DNA from: Holophagaceae bacterium
GTDB taxonomy: Bacteria > Acidobacteriota > Holophagae > Holophagales > Holophagaceae
Assembly (NCBI GenBank): GCA_025353305.1
Contig: JANXQX010000001.1
Coordinates: forward strand, 1 to 29,413
Direction of reading: 5' to 3'
DNA length: 29,413 bases
The translations under genes and the position numbers were made by a program. Below the pieces are notes generated by a model that had not been told where the DNA came from, searched no databases, and worked only from the letters and a program-made list of their open reading frames with translations. This document shows, piece by piece, positions 10,192 through 18,348 of this stretch. Numbering within the stretch: the first letter of the stretch is position 1; each line of letters opens with the position of its first letter.

Positions 10192-10232
10192 TAAGGCCTT
10201 GGTTTAGACAGGGTCTATGCCGTCTGCCTGGA

Positions 10233-10249
10233 ATTTCCCCTTGGGAAAT
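10233..10249 (+). other. Small hairpin overlapping the rpsP -35 region
   Basis: ATTTCCC (10233-10239) pairs with GGGAAAT (10243-10249) around a CTT loop. It has no T-run and overlaps the proposed -35 box, so it may be an operator-like palindrome or chance. Confidence 0.25.
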
Positions 10250-10269
10250 CACCAATCCCGGGATAAACT
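10241..10269 (+). promoter_or_regulatory. Candidate sigma70-type promoter for rpsP
   Basis: TTGGGA (10241-10246), a 17-base spacer and TAAACT (10264-10269) form a reasonable vegetative promoter. Transcription would start near 10276, giving a leader of about 14 bases with the AAGGAG ribosome-binding site at 10279-10284. This would give rpsP a promoter of its own downstream of the MITE. Confidence 0.5.
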
Positions 10270-10289
10270 GATCCGCTCAAGGAGTACCG

Positions 10290-10532
10290 ATGCTTTCCAT
10301 CCGTCTAGCCCGTAACGGCGCCAAGAAGCGCCCTTTCTACCACATCGTGGTCAGCGAGAACGATCGCATCCCCACTGGGCAGGCCATCGAGGTGCTGGGC
10401 TTCGTGAACCCCATTGCCGGTTCCGGCGAGACCGTCCGCATCGATGCTGACAAAGCCAAGGCCTGGATCGCCAAGGGTGCCAGCCCTTCCAAGACGGTGT
10501 CGGACCTCTTCAAGAAGCACGCGATTCTTTAA
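10290..10532 (+). CDS. rpsP: 30S ribosomal protein S16
   Basis: 80-aa S16 of the small ribosomal subunit, full length. The N-terminus MLSIRLARNGAKKRPFYHIVV and the segment DRIPTGQAIEVLGFVNP are diagnostic of the family. AAGGAG lies 5 bases before the ATG. It has its own candidate promoter and is followed by a strong intrinsic terminator, then khpA and rimM, the usual S16 neighbours. Essential for 30S assembly. Confidence 0.97.
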   Translation: MLSIRLARNGAKKRPFYHIVVSENDRIPTGQAIEVLGFVNPIAGSGETVRIDADKAKAWIAKGASPSKTVSDLFKKHAIL

Positions 10533-10558
10533 AGATCTCTGACCTTAGGGTCTTGAAA

Positions 10559-10604
10559 GCTGGGCCCGTCTGCACATGGTGCAACATCGGGCCCGGCTTT
10601 TTTT
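10559..10604 (+). terminator. Intrinsic terminator between rpsP and khpA
   Basis: 10-bp stem GCTGGGCCCG (10559-10568) / CGGGCCCGGC (10588-10597) with one G-T pair, holding an inner hairpin TGCAC-ATG-GTGCA, followed by seven T residues (10598-10604). It lies inside what is normally one ribosomal operon, only 14 bases before khpA, so it should partly uncouple khpA-rimM from rpsP. Confidence 0.88.
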
Positions 10605-10618
10605 AAAGTGGGGATGCC

Positions 10619-10933
10619 ATGACCGCCGATTTCGAAGCCTTTCTCAAGGATGTCCTGAGCCCCATGCTGGACCACCCGGAAGCCCTGCGCATCGAGGTTC
10701 GGGAGGCAGGCAAGAAACGCGATGTGCTGATTTTCGCCGAACAGGTGGACCGCGGACGCATCATCGGCAAGAGCGGGCGCATGATCTCGTCGCTGCGCAC
10801 CCTGGTACAGGCCGCAGGCGAGAAACATGGCCAGATCGTGAACCTGGAACTCTTCGACGAAGACGAAAAGGATCGGCCCCGGCGTTCCCGCACTGATCGA
10901 TCAGACCAGACTGAACCTTCCCCGGAAGCCTGA
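10619..10933 (+). CDS. khpA: KH-domain RNA-binding protein KhpA
   Basis: 104-aa protein; the KH-domain part is residues 1-85 and carries the RNA-contacting GxxG loop as GKSG (50-53, in RGRIIGKSGRMI). The position between rpsP and rimM is the conserved site for khpA (ylqC). In other bacteria KhpA pairs with KhpB and binds many RNAs, affecting cell size and small-RNA regulation; that role here is inference. The C-terminal 20 residues are charged and look disordered. A GGGGA precedes the ATG closely, and the stop overlaps the rimM ATG by one base (TGATG). Confidence 0.92.
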   Translation: MTADFEAFLKDVLSPMLDHPEALRIEVREAGKKRDVLIFAEQVDRGRIIGKSGRMISSLRTLVQAAGEKHGQIVNLELFDEDEKDRPRRSRTDRSDQTEPSPEA

Positions 10934-11484
10934 TGTTGCTGCTCGGTCACCTGGCAAAATTGCAGGGTTTGAAGGGCGAATTCCTGTTCCATCCCCTCAT
11001 GGATGAACCCGAGCGGTTGCCCACCCTGCAGGGCCTGGTGCTGGCGCCTCCAGCCATGAATCTGGATGCAGTGGTGAGCACGGCGGGCCCTGAGCCTCCG
11101 GCCAGGAATACCCAAGTCAGACTGTTCCGTTGGCAACAGGACCGCCCCTGCATAGCCTTTGAAGGCATTCCGGACCGCACGGCAGCGGAACCTTTCAAGG
11201 GTTGGGCCCTGTGGATGCCGGAGGCGCTGGCAACGATAGCAACCGGCGAAAGTTTCCGCCACGACTGGATCGGCTGTGGTGTTTTCGTCGCTGGCCAAAA
11301 AATCGGCGAGGTCGTCTACCTCTCCCCCACGCCCATGGGCTACGACATGGTGATGATCAGGGATCTGCGTCCAGGCCGCGCGGGCCTGCGCGAGGTCCCG
11401 TACATCAAGGCCTGGTGGACGGTCGATCTGGAAAACCAGCGTCTGGATCTGGATGGACCGCCAGGCATCCTGGATCTCCAGTAG
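10933..11484 (+). CDS. rimM: Ribosome maturation factor RimM
   Basis: 183-aa RimM, typical length. The N-terminal barrel has GHLAKLQGLKGEFLFHPLMDEPE, matching the conserved G...K..GLKGE..V.P.TD.PE pattern. The C-terminal PRC-barrel includes GEVVYLSPTPMGYDMVMI and ends VDLENQRLDLDGPPGILDL, as in family members. It binds S19 and helps mature the 30S head. It starts in the khpA stop codon, so the two are coupled. The usual downstream partners trmD and rplS are absent; the next gene is nifJ. Confidence 0.9.
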   Translation: MLLLGHLAKLQGLKGEFLFHPLMDEPERLPTLQGLVLAPPAMNLDAVVSTAGPEPPARNTQVRLFRWQQDRPCIAFEGIPDRTAAEPFKGWALWMPEALATIATGESFRHDWIGCGVFVAGQKIGEVVYLSPTPMGYDMVMIRDLRPGRAGLREVPYIKAWWTVDLENQRLDLDGPPGILDLQ

Positions 11485-11493
11485 CACTACGCC

Positions 11494-11513
11494 TGTCTCT
11501 CGACTCTCGACCT
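11494..11513. repeat. Short ACTCTCG-type heptamer repeat
   Basis: TGTCTCTCGACTCTCGACCT shows two or three degenerate 7-bp units of the ACTCTCG type between rimM and nifJ. Longer or related copies occur at 18349-18390 and 25869-25890. Confidence 0.5.
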
Positions 11514-11520
11514 CTTAGTC

Positions 11521-11536
11521 TGTGACCCTGCTCACG
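11521..11536. promoter_or_regulatory. CRP/FNR-type binding site upstream of nifJ
   Basis: TGTGA-CCCTGC-TCACG matches the CRP-class palindrome TGTGA-N6-TCACA at 9 of 10 defined bases. It is centred about 100 bases before the nifJ ATG. If the TATAGA at 11581-11586 is the -10 box, the site would be centred about 65 bases before the transcription start, close to a class I activator position. The actual regulator is unknown. Confidence 0.4.
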
Positions 11537-11588
11537 GTTTTGCCTGCCGCTCTTGAAGGCGAGGGCCAACGAGGTGAAGCTATAGAGA

Positions 11589-11612
11589 ATTCCAGATGGG
11601 AAAGTCTGGAAT
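11589..11612. promoter_or_regulatory. Perfect inverted repeat in the nifJ leader
   Basis: ATTCCAGA (11589-11596) and TCTGGAAT (11605-11612) form a perfect 8-bp inverted repeat with an 8-base spacer. It sits just after a candidate -10 (TATAGA, 11581-11586) and just before the nifJ AGGAG (11618-11622). It could be a repressor operator or a leader hairpin near the ribosome-binding site. Confidence 0.4.
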
Positions 11613-11627
11613 GGCCCAGGAGTTGCC

Positions 11628-14600
11628 ATGGACACCCCACAAATGGTCACCATCGATGGAAATGAAGCTGCGGCCTCCGTAGCGCATCGCCTGAGCGAAG
11701 TCATCGCGATCTATCCCATCACGCCATCCTCCAACATGGGTGAGCTGTCCGATGAATGGTCCGCGGCGGGCCATCGGAATATCTGGGGCACCATTCCCCG
11801 GGTGGTTGAAATGCAGAGCGAGGCCGGCGCTGCGGGCGCGGTGCATGGCGCGCTGCAATTGGGGTCCATGAGCACCACCTTCACGTCCTCCCAGGGACTG
11901 CTGCTGATGATCCCGAACATGTTCAAGATCGCGGGCGAGCTGACGCCCTTCTGCATGCACGTGGCGGCCCGCACCATCGCCACCCACGCGCTTTCCATTT
12001 TCGGGGATCACGCTGATGTGATGTCAGCCCGGCAAACGGGCTTCGCCATGCTCTCCTCCTATTCGGTCCAGCAGGCCCATGACATGGCGCTGGTGGGCCA
12101 TGCGGCCACGCTGCGCACCCGCGTGCCCTTCTTGCATTTCTTCGATGGCTTCCGCACCAGCCATGAGGTGGCGAAGATCGCGCTGCTCGACGATAGTGTG
12201 CTGCAGGCAATGATCAAGGATGAATGGGTGGCCGCGCACCGGGCCCGGGCCATGAGCCCGAACCACCCCGTCATCCGCGGTACCGCCGCGAATCCCGACA
12301 CCTACTTCCAGGCCAGGGAAGCCTCCAATGGCTACTACACCTCCGTGCCCGAAGCCGTCCAGCAGGAAATGGACAAGCTCGCGGCCCTCACCGGGCGGGC
12401 CTACAAGATCTTTGAATACGAGGGGCATCCCCAGGCCGAGCGCGTCATCGTGGTCATGGGTTCCGGCGCCGAGACCGTTCAGGAATACGTGGATTGGGCC
12501 ATGGGCAGCAACGAGCGCATCGGTGTGCTCAAGGTGCATCTCTACCGGCCCTTCTCGGTGCAGCATTTCGTGGCGGCTCTGCCCGCATCAGTGAAATCCA
12601 TCGCCATCCTCGACCGCTGCAAGGAACCTGGCGCGCCCGCCGAGCCGCTCTTCCTGGACGTGGCGGCGGCGCTGCGCGAAGCCCATGAAGAAGGTTGGAG
12701 TCCCCTGCTCCAGGAGCCGCGCCTCATCGGCGGCCGCTACGGTCTTTCGAGCAAGGAATTCACGCCCGCCATGGTGAAGGCCGTGTTCGACGAGCTCGGC
12801 AAATCCAAGCCACGCCGCGCCTTCACCGTGGGCATCAACGACGATGTCACGGGGCTCAGCCTGGCGGTGGATGAAACCTTCGACCTGGAACCCGCCAGCG
12901 TGACCCGCTGCCTCTTCTACGGGCTGGGCAGCGACGGCACCGTCGGTGCCAACAAGAACAGCATCAAGATCATCGCCGAAGAAACCCCGAACCACGGCCA
13001 GGGCTACTTCGTGTACGACTCCAAGAAGAGCGGCGCCATTACCATCAGCCATCTCCGCTTCGGCCCCAATCCCATCCGCAGCCACTATCTGGTTCGCACC
13101 GCGAACTTCATCGCCTGCCACCAGCCCCAGTTCGTGGACCGCTTCGACATGCTGAATGAAGCCGTCCATGGAGCCACATTCCTGCTGAACAGTCCCACGG
13201 CTCCCGAGGAGGTCTTTGCCACCCTGCCCTTCGAAATGCAGGAAAAGCTCATTGCCAAACATATCAAGTTCTACACCATCGATGCCTACAAGGTCGCCAA
13301 GGAAAGCGGCATGGGTGGCCGCATCAACACCATCATGCAAACCTGCTTCTTCGCCATCTCCGGCGTGCTGCCCCAGGACGAGGCCATCGCCGCCATCAAG
13401 CACGCCATCGAGAAAACCTACGCCAAGAAGGGTGACGCGCTGGTCCAACGCAATTTCGAGGCCGTGGACGCAGCTCTGGCGCACATGCATGAAGTTGTTG
13501 TTCCGGCCGCGCCAAATTCGAATCGTCACCGCCCGCCCGTGGTGCCTGATGCCGCGCCGGACTTCGTCAAGCAGGTGAGTGCGATCATCCTCGAAGGCCT
13601 GGGGGATAGGCTCCCGGTGAGCGCCTTCCCGCCGGACGGCACTTGGCCCACCGGCACCGCGAAATGGGAGAAGCGCAACATCGCGCAGGAAATTCCCGAG
13701 TGGGATTCCAGCATCTGCATCCAGTGCAACAAGTGCGCGCTGATCTGCCCCCACGCGGCGATCAGGGCCAAGGTTTTCGAACCTGCGGCACTGGTCGGCG
13801 CGCCTGAAGGATTCGCTTCCACCGACTACAGGGGCCAGGAATTCAAAGGCCAGAAATACGTCATCCAGGTGGCGCCCGAAGACTGCACGGGCTGCACGCT
13901 CTGCGTGCAGGTCTGCCCAGTCAAGGACAAGAGCAATCCCAAGCACAAGGCCATCGACATGGTGCCCCAGGCACCTCTTCGCGAACGGGAGGCCGCGAAT
14001 TTCGCGTTCTTCCTGGACCTGCCCCAGGTTGACAGCGAAGCCGTGAAGCTGGACGTGAAGGGCATCCAGTTCCTGGAGCCACTGTTCGAGTACAGCGGGG
14101 CCTGTTCGGGCTGTGGAGAGACACCCTACATCAAACTGATGACCCAGCTGTTCGGCGACCGGGTCCTGATCGCCAACGCCACGGGCTGTTCTTCCATCTA
14201 CGGTGGAAACCTGCCCACCACCCCCTACACCGTGAACAAGGAAGGCCGGGGTCCAGCCTGGGCCAACAGTCTGTTCGAAGACAATGCGGAGTTTGGATTC
14301 GGTATGCGCCTTGCCATTGAGAAACATCAGGAGCAGGTGCGGGAACTGCTCGTCCGCCAGGCGCCCCTGCTGCCCGAAGCCCTGGTTCATGGCCTGCTGG
14401 ATGCCACCCAGCCAGATCAGGCCGGCATCCGGATCCAGCGCGAACGGGTGGCTGAGTTGAGAACACTATTGGGCTCCTCCACCGATGCCGCAGCGGTGCA
14501 ACTGCTGGAACTGGCCGAGCACTTTGTGAAGCAGAGCGTGTGGATCATCGGCGGGGATGGCTGGGCCTACGACATCGGCTACGGCGGCCTGGACCACGTG

Positions 14601-15203
14601 CTGGCATCGGGCCTGGATGTGAACATCCTGGTGCTGGACACCGAGGTCTACTCCAACACCGGCGGGCAGGCCTCCAAATCCACGCCCATGGGCGCTGCGG
14701 CGAAATTCGCGGTGAGCGGCAAGACCACGCCCAAAAAGGACCTTGCGTTGTTGGCCATGAGCTACGGCCATGTCTACGTCGCCAAGGTGGCCATCGGGGC
14801 CAAGGACGCCCAGACCGTGCGGGCCATCCAGGAGGCCGAGTCCTTCCCCGGTCCGAGCCTCATCCTGGCCTACAGCCCCTGCATCGCCCACGGCTACGAT
14901 CTGGCCATGAGCGCAGAGCAGTCCAAGATGGCGGTGGAAACCGGCTACTGGCCGCTGTTCCGCTACGATCCGAGACGGCTGGAACAGGGCCTGAGCGCCC
15001 TGGCCATGGACTCGAACGCCCCCAAGGGCGAACTCAGCCGTTTCACCAACAACGAGGCCCGGTTCCGCATCGTGGAAAAACAGCACCCCGAAGCCTTCAA
15101 GCAGATGATGGCCGAATCCACCGAGGAGAACGCACGTCGCTATGCGGCCTATGAAAAGCTGTCCCGGTTGGACACGACCACACTTCCCACGCCCACGACT
15201 TAG
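11628..15203 (+). CDS. nifJ: Pyruvate:ferredoxin (flavodoxin) oxidoreductase
   Basis: 1191-aa single-chain PFOR, full length. It converts pyruvate and CoA to acetyl-CoA and CO2, reducing ferredoxin or flavodoxin. The N-terminal domain starts with NEAAASVAHRLSEVIAIYPITPSSNMGE. The two-cluster ferredoxin domain has C697xxCxxCxxxC707P and C753xxCxxCxxxC763P. The TPP domain has C826xxC829GE, C854 and C1085 for the proximal cluster, plus GDGW (Asp977) and NTGG (Asn1010). All cluster ligands are present, so it should be active. AGGAG lies 5 bases before the ATG. A CRP/FNR-like site and an inverted repeat in the leader suggest redox or anaerobic control. A DHOD-like gene follows after 9 bases. Confidence 0.97.
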   Translation: MDTPQMVTIDGNEAAASVAHRLSEVIAIYPITPSSNMGELSDEWSAAGHRNIWGTIPRVVEMQSEAGAAGAVHGALQLGSMSTTFTSSQGLLLMIPNMFKIAGELTPFCMHVAARTIATHALSIFGDHADVMSARQTGFAMLSSYSVQQAHDMALVGHAATLRTRVPFLHFFDGFRTSHEVAKIALLDDSVLQAMIKDEWVAAHRARAMSPNHPVIRGTAANPDTYFQAREASNGYYTSVPEAVQQEMDKLAALTGRAYKIFEYEGHPQAERVIVVMGSGAETVQEYVDWAMGSNERIGVLKVHLYRPFSVQHFVAALPASVKSIAILDRCKEPGAPAEPLFLDVAAALREAHEEGWSPLLQEPRLIGGRYGLSSKEFTPAMVKAVFDELGKSKPRRAFTVGINDDVTGLSLAVDETFDLEPASVTRCLFYGLGSDGTVGANKNSIKIIAEETPNHGQGYFVYDSKKSGAITISHLRFGPNPIRSHYLVRTANFIACHQPQFVDRFDMLNEAVHGATFLLNSPTAPEEVFATLPFEMQEKLIAKHIKFYTIDAYKVAKESGMGGRINTIMQTCFFAISGVLPQDEAIAAIKHAIEKTYAKKGDALVQRNFEAVDAALAHMHEVVVPAAPNSNRHRPPVVPDAAPDFVKQVSAIILEGLGDRLPVSAFPPDGTWPTGTAKWEKRNIAQEIPEWDSSICIQCNKCALICPHAAIRAKVFEPAALVGAPEGFASTDYRGQEFKGQKYVIQVAPEDCTGCTLCVQVCPVKDKSNPKHKAIDMVPQAPLREREAANFAFFLDLPQVDSEAVKLDVKGIQFLEPLFEYSGACSGCGETPYIKLMTQLFGDRVLIANATGCSSIYGGNLPTTPYTVNKEGRGPAWANSLFEDNAEFGFGMRLAIEKHQEQVRELLVRQAPLLPEALVHGLLDATQPDQAGIRIQRERVAELRTLLGSSTDAAAVQLLELAEHFVKQSVWIIGGDGWAYDIGYGGLDHVLASGLDVNILVLDTEVYSNTGGQASKSTPMGAAAKFAVSGKTTPKKDLALLAMSYGHVYVAKVAIGAKDAQTVRAIQEAESFPGPSLILAYSPCIAHGYDLAMSAEQSKMAVETGYWPLFRYDPRRLEQGLSALAMDSNAPKGELSRFTNNEARFRIVEKQHPEAFKQMMAESTEENARRYAAYEKLSRLDTTTLPTPTT

Positions 15204-15212
15204 GGGAACACC

Positions 15213-16217
15213 ATGGATCTCTCCACAACCTACCTTGGCTTGGCATTACCGCATCCCCTCATGGCCGGCGCTTCCCCGCTGGTGGACGACATGGATGCGG
15301 TCCGGGAATTGGAAGACGCCGGCAGCGCGGCCATCGTGATGCACTCGCTCTTCGAAGAACAAATCGAGCGCGAGTACCTCGGCACCATGCGGGACCTGGA
15401 ACTGCATGCGAACGCCAATCCCGAAGGGCTGTCCTATCTGCCCGCGCCCAGTGAATTCAGGCTGGGTCCAGGCGCCTACCTGGAACAGATCCGTCGCATC
15501 AAAGCGGCCGTGGCGGTGCCCGTCATCGCCTCGCTGAATGGCACCACGGCCACCGGGTGGCTGGACGGCGCGCGGCTCATGGAACAGGCTGGCGCCGATG
15601 CCTTGGAACTGAATGTCTACGAGATCGCCACGGACCCCCTGCAAACCGCCGAAGTCCTGGAGCAGCGTATCGCCGACATGGTGCTTGCCGTGAAGGCCCG
15701 GGTGAAGATTCCGGTGGCGATAAAACTTTCCCCCTTCATCAGCTCCCTGCCGAACTTTGCCCAGAAGCTACAGACTGCGGGAGCCGATGGGCTGGTGCTG
15801 TTCAACCGGATTCTCATGCCCGACTTTGATCTGGAGCAGTTGGAAGTGGTGCCCAGGCTCCTGCTTTCCAGGCCCACCGAATTGCCCCTGCGGCTGAACG
15901 CGTTGGCGATCTTGCACGGCCAGTTCAAGGGAAGCCTGGCCTGCAGCGGCGGCGTACATGATTCCTCTGATGCTGTGAAAGCGGTCTTTGCTGGCGCATC
16001 CTGCGTTCAAGTAGTATCCACCTTGCTCCAGCACGGCCCTTCCTACCTCCAGACCCTACGCGAGGGCATGGAGGAATGGCTGGAGCAGCACGAATATGAA
16101 AGCCTGCGCCAGGGCCTTGGCAGCATGAGCCTGGCCAAAGTCCCCAATCCCCACGCCTTCCATCGCGCCAGCTACATGCGCGTGCTGAATGGCTGGCGCC
16201 CAGAATCTGGGCTGTAG
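15213..16217 (+). CDS. Dihydroorotate dehydrogenase-like FMN protein
   Basis: 334-aa TIM-barrel flavoprotein related to class 1 dihydroorotate dehydrogenase. The N-terminus (YLGLALPHPLMAGASPL), the IPVAIKLSPF strand and the C-terminal phosphate-binding region (ACSGGVHDSSDAVKAVFAGASCVQVVSTLLQHG) fit FMN binding. The catalytic-loop region of true PyrD is divergent, so orotate formation should not be assumed. DHOD-like genes next to nifJ are a recurring arrangement in several phyla. Here it lies 9 bases after nifJ and is surely co-transcribed, suggesting a redox role linked to ferredoxin. GGGGA precedes the ATG. The stop codon is part of heptamer array B. Confidence 0.85.
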   Translation: MDLSTTYLGLALPHPLMAGASPLVDDMDAVRELEDAGSAAIVMHSLFEEQIEREYLGTMRDLELHANANPEGLSYLPAPSEFRLGPGAYLEQIRRIKAAVAVPVIASLNGTTATGWLDGARLMEQAGADALELNVYEIATDPLQTAEVLEQRIADMVLAVKARVKIPVAIKLSPFISSLPNFAQKLQTAGADGLVLFNRILMPDFDLEQLEVVPRLLLSRPTELPLRLNALAILHGQFKGSLACSGGVHDSSDAVKAVFAGASCVQVVSTLLQHGPSYLQTLREGMEEWLEQHEYESLRQGLGSMSLAKVPNPHAFHRASYMRVLNGWRPESGL

Positions 16218-16312
16218 GCGGTGGGCGTTAGGCGGTGGGCCAAGGGAAACAGGCCGCGCCGAAGGCGCGCTCCAAATTACCCACAGGCCACAGCCTAGAG
16301 CCTACGGCCTAC
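16215..16312. repeat. Heptameric GTGGGCN-type repeat, array B
   Basis: Left arm of 7-bp units TAGGCG-GTGGGCG-TTAGGCG-GTGGGCC (16215-16241). The middle contains a CGCGCC-GAA-GGCGCG hairpin (16255-16269). The right arm (about 16279-16312) carries the same unit in reverse, e.g. CCTACGGCCTAC. It fills the gap between the convergent DHOD-like and sppA genes. The internal hairpin could help end both transcripts, but there is no long T-run. Confidence 0.7.
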
Positions 16313-16313
16313 T

Positions 16314-18092
16314 TCACCTGATTGAAATATCCATGGGCATCCGGGCGTACACGCCTTTGGGATCATTCAGGGATGTGAGCACTTTCAGTTGGCGCTGGAA
16401 CTCGGCCATCACTTGTTCCGCGGGACCCTTGGCGAGTTTGCGCTGTTTCTCGCCACCCAGGGCTTCCATCAGTTTCTCGATGGGTTTTTTCGAGACGCCA
16501 GGACCGTCCACACGGTAATCGTTTTCGATCTTGGCTTTCTTGGCGGCGAAGCGGATGGCGTCCTCGAGACCGCCAAGCTCGTCCACCAGTTTCAGCTTCA
16601 AAGCTTCCTGGCCGCTCCACACGCGCCCTTGGGCAATCTCGTTCACGGCTTCCTTGGGCATATGGCGGCTCTCTGAAACCTTGGACAGGAACTGATCGTA
16701 GATGAAGTCCACAACGGCCTGATGACGCGCCAGTTCGAATTCGGATTTCGGCCGGGCCAGGGTCATGGGATTGGTCAGCTTGCTGGTGGAGACTTCATCC
16801 CACGTGATGCCGTGCTCATTGGCGAGCTTCTTCACATTGGGGAGCAGCCCGAACACGCCGATGGAGCCAGTGATGGTGTTCGGTTCGGCGAAGATGCGAT
16901 CGCCGTAGGTGCTGATCCAGTAGCCGCCGGACGCTGCTACGTAGCCCATGGAAATGATCACAGGCTTCTCTTTCTTGGTAAGGATCACCTCCCGCAGGAT
17001 GAGCTCGCTGGCCGACGGGCTGCCGCCGGGGCTGTTGACGCGCATCACCACCGCCTTCACATTCTTGTCCATACGCAGTTTGCGGAGCTCCCGCGCCAGT
17101 TTGTCGCCACCGACCTGGCTGCCATCACCATCGCCATCCACGATATTGCCCTCGGCATAGATGAGAGCGATGCGGTTCTTGCCCTTCTGGGGTTCGGCCG
17201 GCAGTCCCGCATACTCATCCATTGAAACTTGCGGGAATTCCTTGTCCTTTGCTGTCTTTCCCGTGAGAGCTTTCAGTTGATCGAGCACTTCATCCTCAGG
17301 GGCGATCTGGTCCACTAGGCCTGCGGTTTTTGCCTCTGCCGCCAACAGCACGCCCAGCTCATCGGAAATCTTCTGGATGTCATCTGCAGTCTTATGGCGA
17401 TTCTTGGCGACGCTGCCTTTCCACTCATCCCAGATGTCGCCCAACCATTTAGCGGTCTGTTCGCGGTTGGCGTCGCTCATCTTGTCGAGCACGAAGGGCT
17501 CCACCGCGCTCTTGTACTTGCCCACGCGGGTGACCTGCACCTCGATGCCGTACTTCTGGAAGGCCCCTCCGAAGAACATCGGCTGGGACACGAGGCCCGT
17601 CATCTCCATCTCGCCAAAAGGATTCACGATGACCTTGCCGGTGCCCGCGCACAGATAGTAGGCCCGTTTGCCCCAGCCCATGTTGTAGGCCACCACCGGC
17701 TTTCCACTCGCCGCGAAGCGCTGGATGGCCTCCTTCAGTTCCTTCAAGGCCGCCGGCCCTGATCCATAGCCTGTGGACTCTGGATTGCCGGTGAGATAGA
17801 GCGCCGCGATGCGCTTGTCCGCAGCGGCGCGGTCCAATGCCTTGATGAGCGTGTAGAGGGGCGTGGCGTTTTCGCGGCCACTCAAAGCCTGGCGCAGGGC
17901 CTCGCCCGGTTCCGCATCACGCACTGAGTCGGGAATGTTGGTGCTGAGATCAAAGATCAGCACGGCCTTCTCTGGCACCACGGTCTTGGCTCCGCCTGCC
18001 GCTGCCATGGCGATGAACAGAATGAAAAACGCGCCGCAGAAGAGGACAAGCGCCAACAGCGAGGCGAAAAGATGCTTGAAGAAATCCTTCAT
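16314..18092 (-). CDS. sppA: Signal peptide peptidase SppA (67K-type protease IV)
   Basis: 592-aa membrane-anchored serine protease of family S49 in the long, two-domain (67K) form. It digests leftover signal peptides at the outer face of the inner membrane. The N-terminal anchor is at residues about 8-30 (LFASLLALVLFCGAFFILF). The catalytic Lys194 lies in GKYKSAVEPF and the nucleophile Ser388 in YVAASGGYW, matching the E. coli Lys/Ser dyad. The start is ATG 18092 with AGGGGAG six bases upstream; a start 15 codons earlier would put extra polar residues before the anchor. Monocistronic, minus strand, divergent from the bacilliredoxin gene across heptamer array C. Confidence 0.94.
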   Translation of the reverse strand: MKDFFKHLFASLLALVLFCGAFFILFIAMAAAGGAKTVVPEKAVLIFDLSTNIPDSVRDAEPGEALRQALSGRENATPLYTLIKALDRAAADKRIAALYLTGNPESTGYGSGPAALKELKEAIQRFAASGKPVVAYNMGWGKRAYYLCAGTGKVIVNPFGEMEMTGLVSQPMFFGGAFQKYGIEVQVTRVGKYKSAVEPFVLDKMSDANREQTAKWLGDIWDEWKGSVAKNRHKTADDIQKISDELGVLLAAEAKTAGLVDQIAPEDEVLDQLKALTGKTAKDKEFPQVSMDEYAGLPAEPQKGKNRIALIYAEGNIVDGDGDGSQVGGDKLARELRKLRMDKNVKAVVMRVNSPGGSPSASELILREVILTKKEKPVIISMGYVAASGGYWISTYGDRIFAEPNTITGSIGVFGLLPNVKKLANEHGITWDEVSTSKLTNPMTLARPKSEFELARHQAVVDFIYDQFLSKVSESRHMPKEAVNEIAQGRVWSGQEALKLKLVDELGGLEDAIRFAAKKAKIENDYRVDGPGVSKKPIEKLMEALGGEKQRKLAKGPAEQVMAEFQRQLKVLTSLNDPKGVYARMPMDISIR

Positions 18093-18182
18093 GGTCTGCT
18101 CCCCTGAGGTCGGAAATGGTTTCCCTGAAAACCCCAATCTTCCAGTATGCCGCGATGCCCAAGGCGGGTCGCCGCCAATTGG

Positions 18183-18337
18183 CTGGGCGGTGGGCTGTGG
18201 GGGGTTAGGCGGTGGGCCGTGGGCGGTGGGCCGTGGGCGGTGGGCGGTGGGTGGTGGGCCGAGGGCGATGGGCGGTGAGCCGTGGGCGTTGGGCGTGCAT
18301 CTTCTGGCCTAAAGCCCAAAGCCCACGGCCTACAGCC
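18183..18337. repeat. Heptameric GTGGGCN-type repeat, array C (longest)
   Basis: Between 18212 and 18295 there are twelve consecutive 7-bp units, mostly GTGGGCC or GTGGGCG with single-base variants (GTGGGTG, GAGGGCG, ATGGGCG, GTGAGCC, TTGGGCG). More decayed units precede it (18183-18211). After a short core the complementary strand version appears (TGGCCTA-AAGCCCA-AAGCCCA-CGGCCTA-CAGCC, 18305-18337). It separates sppA from the bacilliredoxin gene. The strong strand bias (G-rich then C-rich) could form a hairpin or G-quadruplex. Confidence 0.85.
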
Positions 18338-18348
18338 AAGTAATTTGG

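Noticed and set aside
9935..10255. 106-codon minus-strand frame across the MITE
   Set aside because: It runs out of the element on one side and is Arg/Gly/Pro-rich from GC bias; no transposase or other domain.
12588..14390. 600-codon open frame on the minus strand opposite nifJ
   Set aside because: It is a codon-bias shadow of nifJ: the sense frame carries every PFOR motif, and the antisense product has low-complexity H/G/D/E-rich composition and no domain.
16255..16275. Hairpin in array B considered as a firm terminator for sppA
   Set aside because: The 6-bp stem is good but only three T residues follow on the minus strand.
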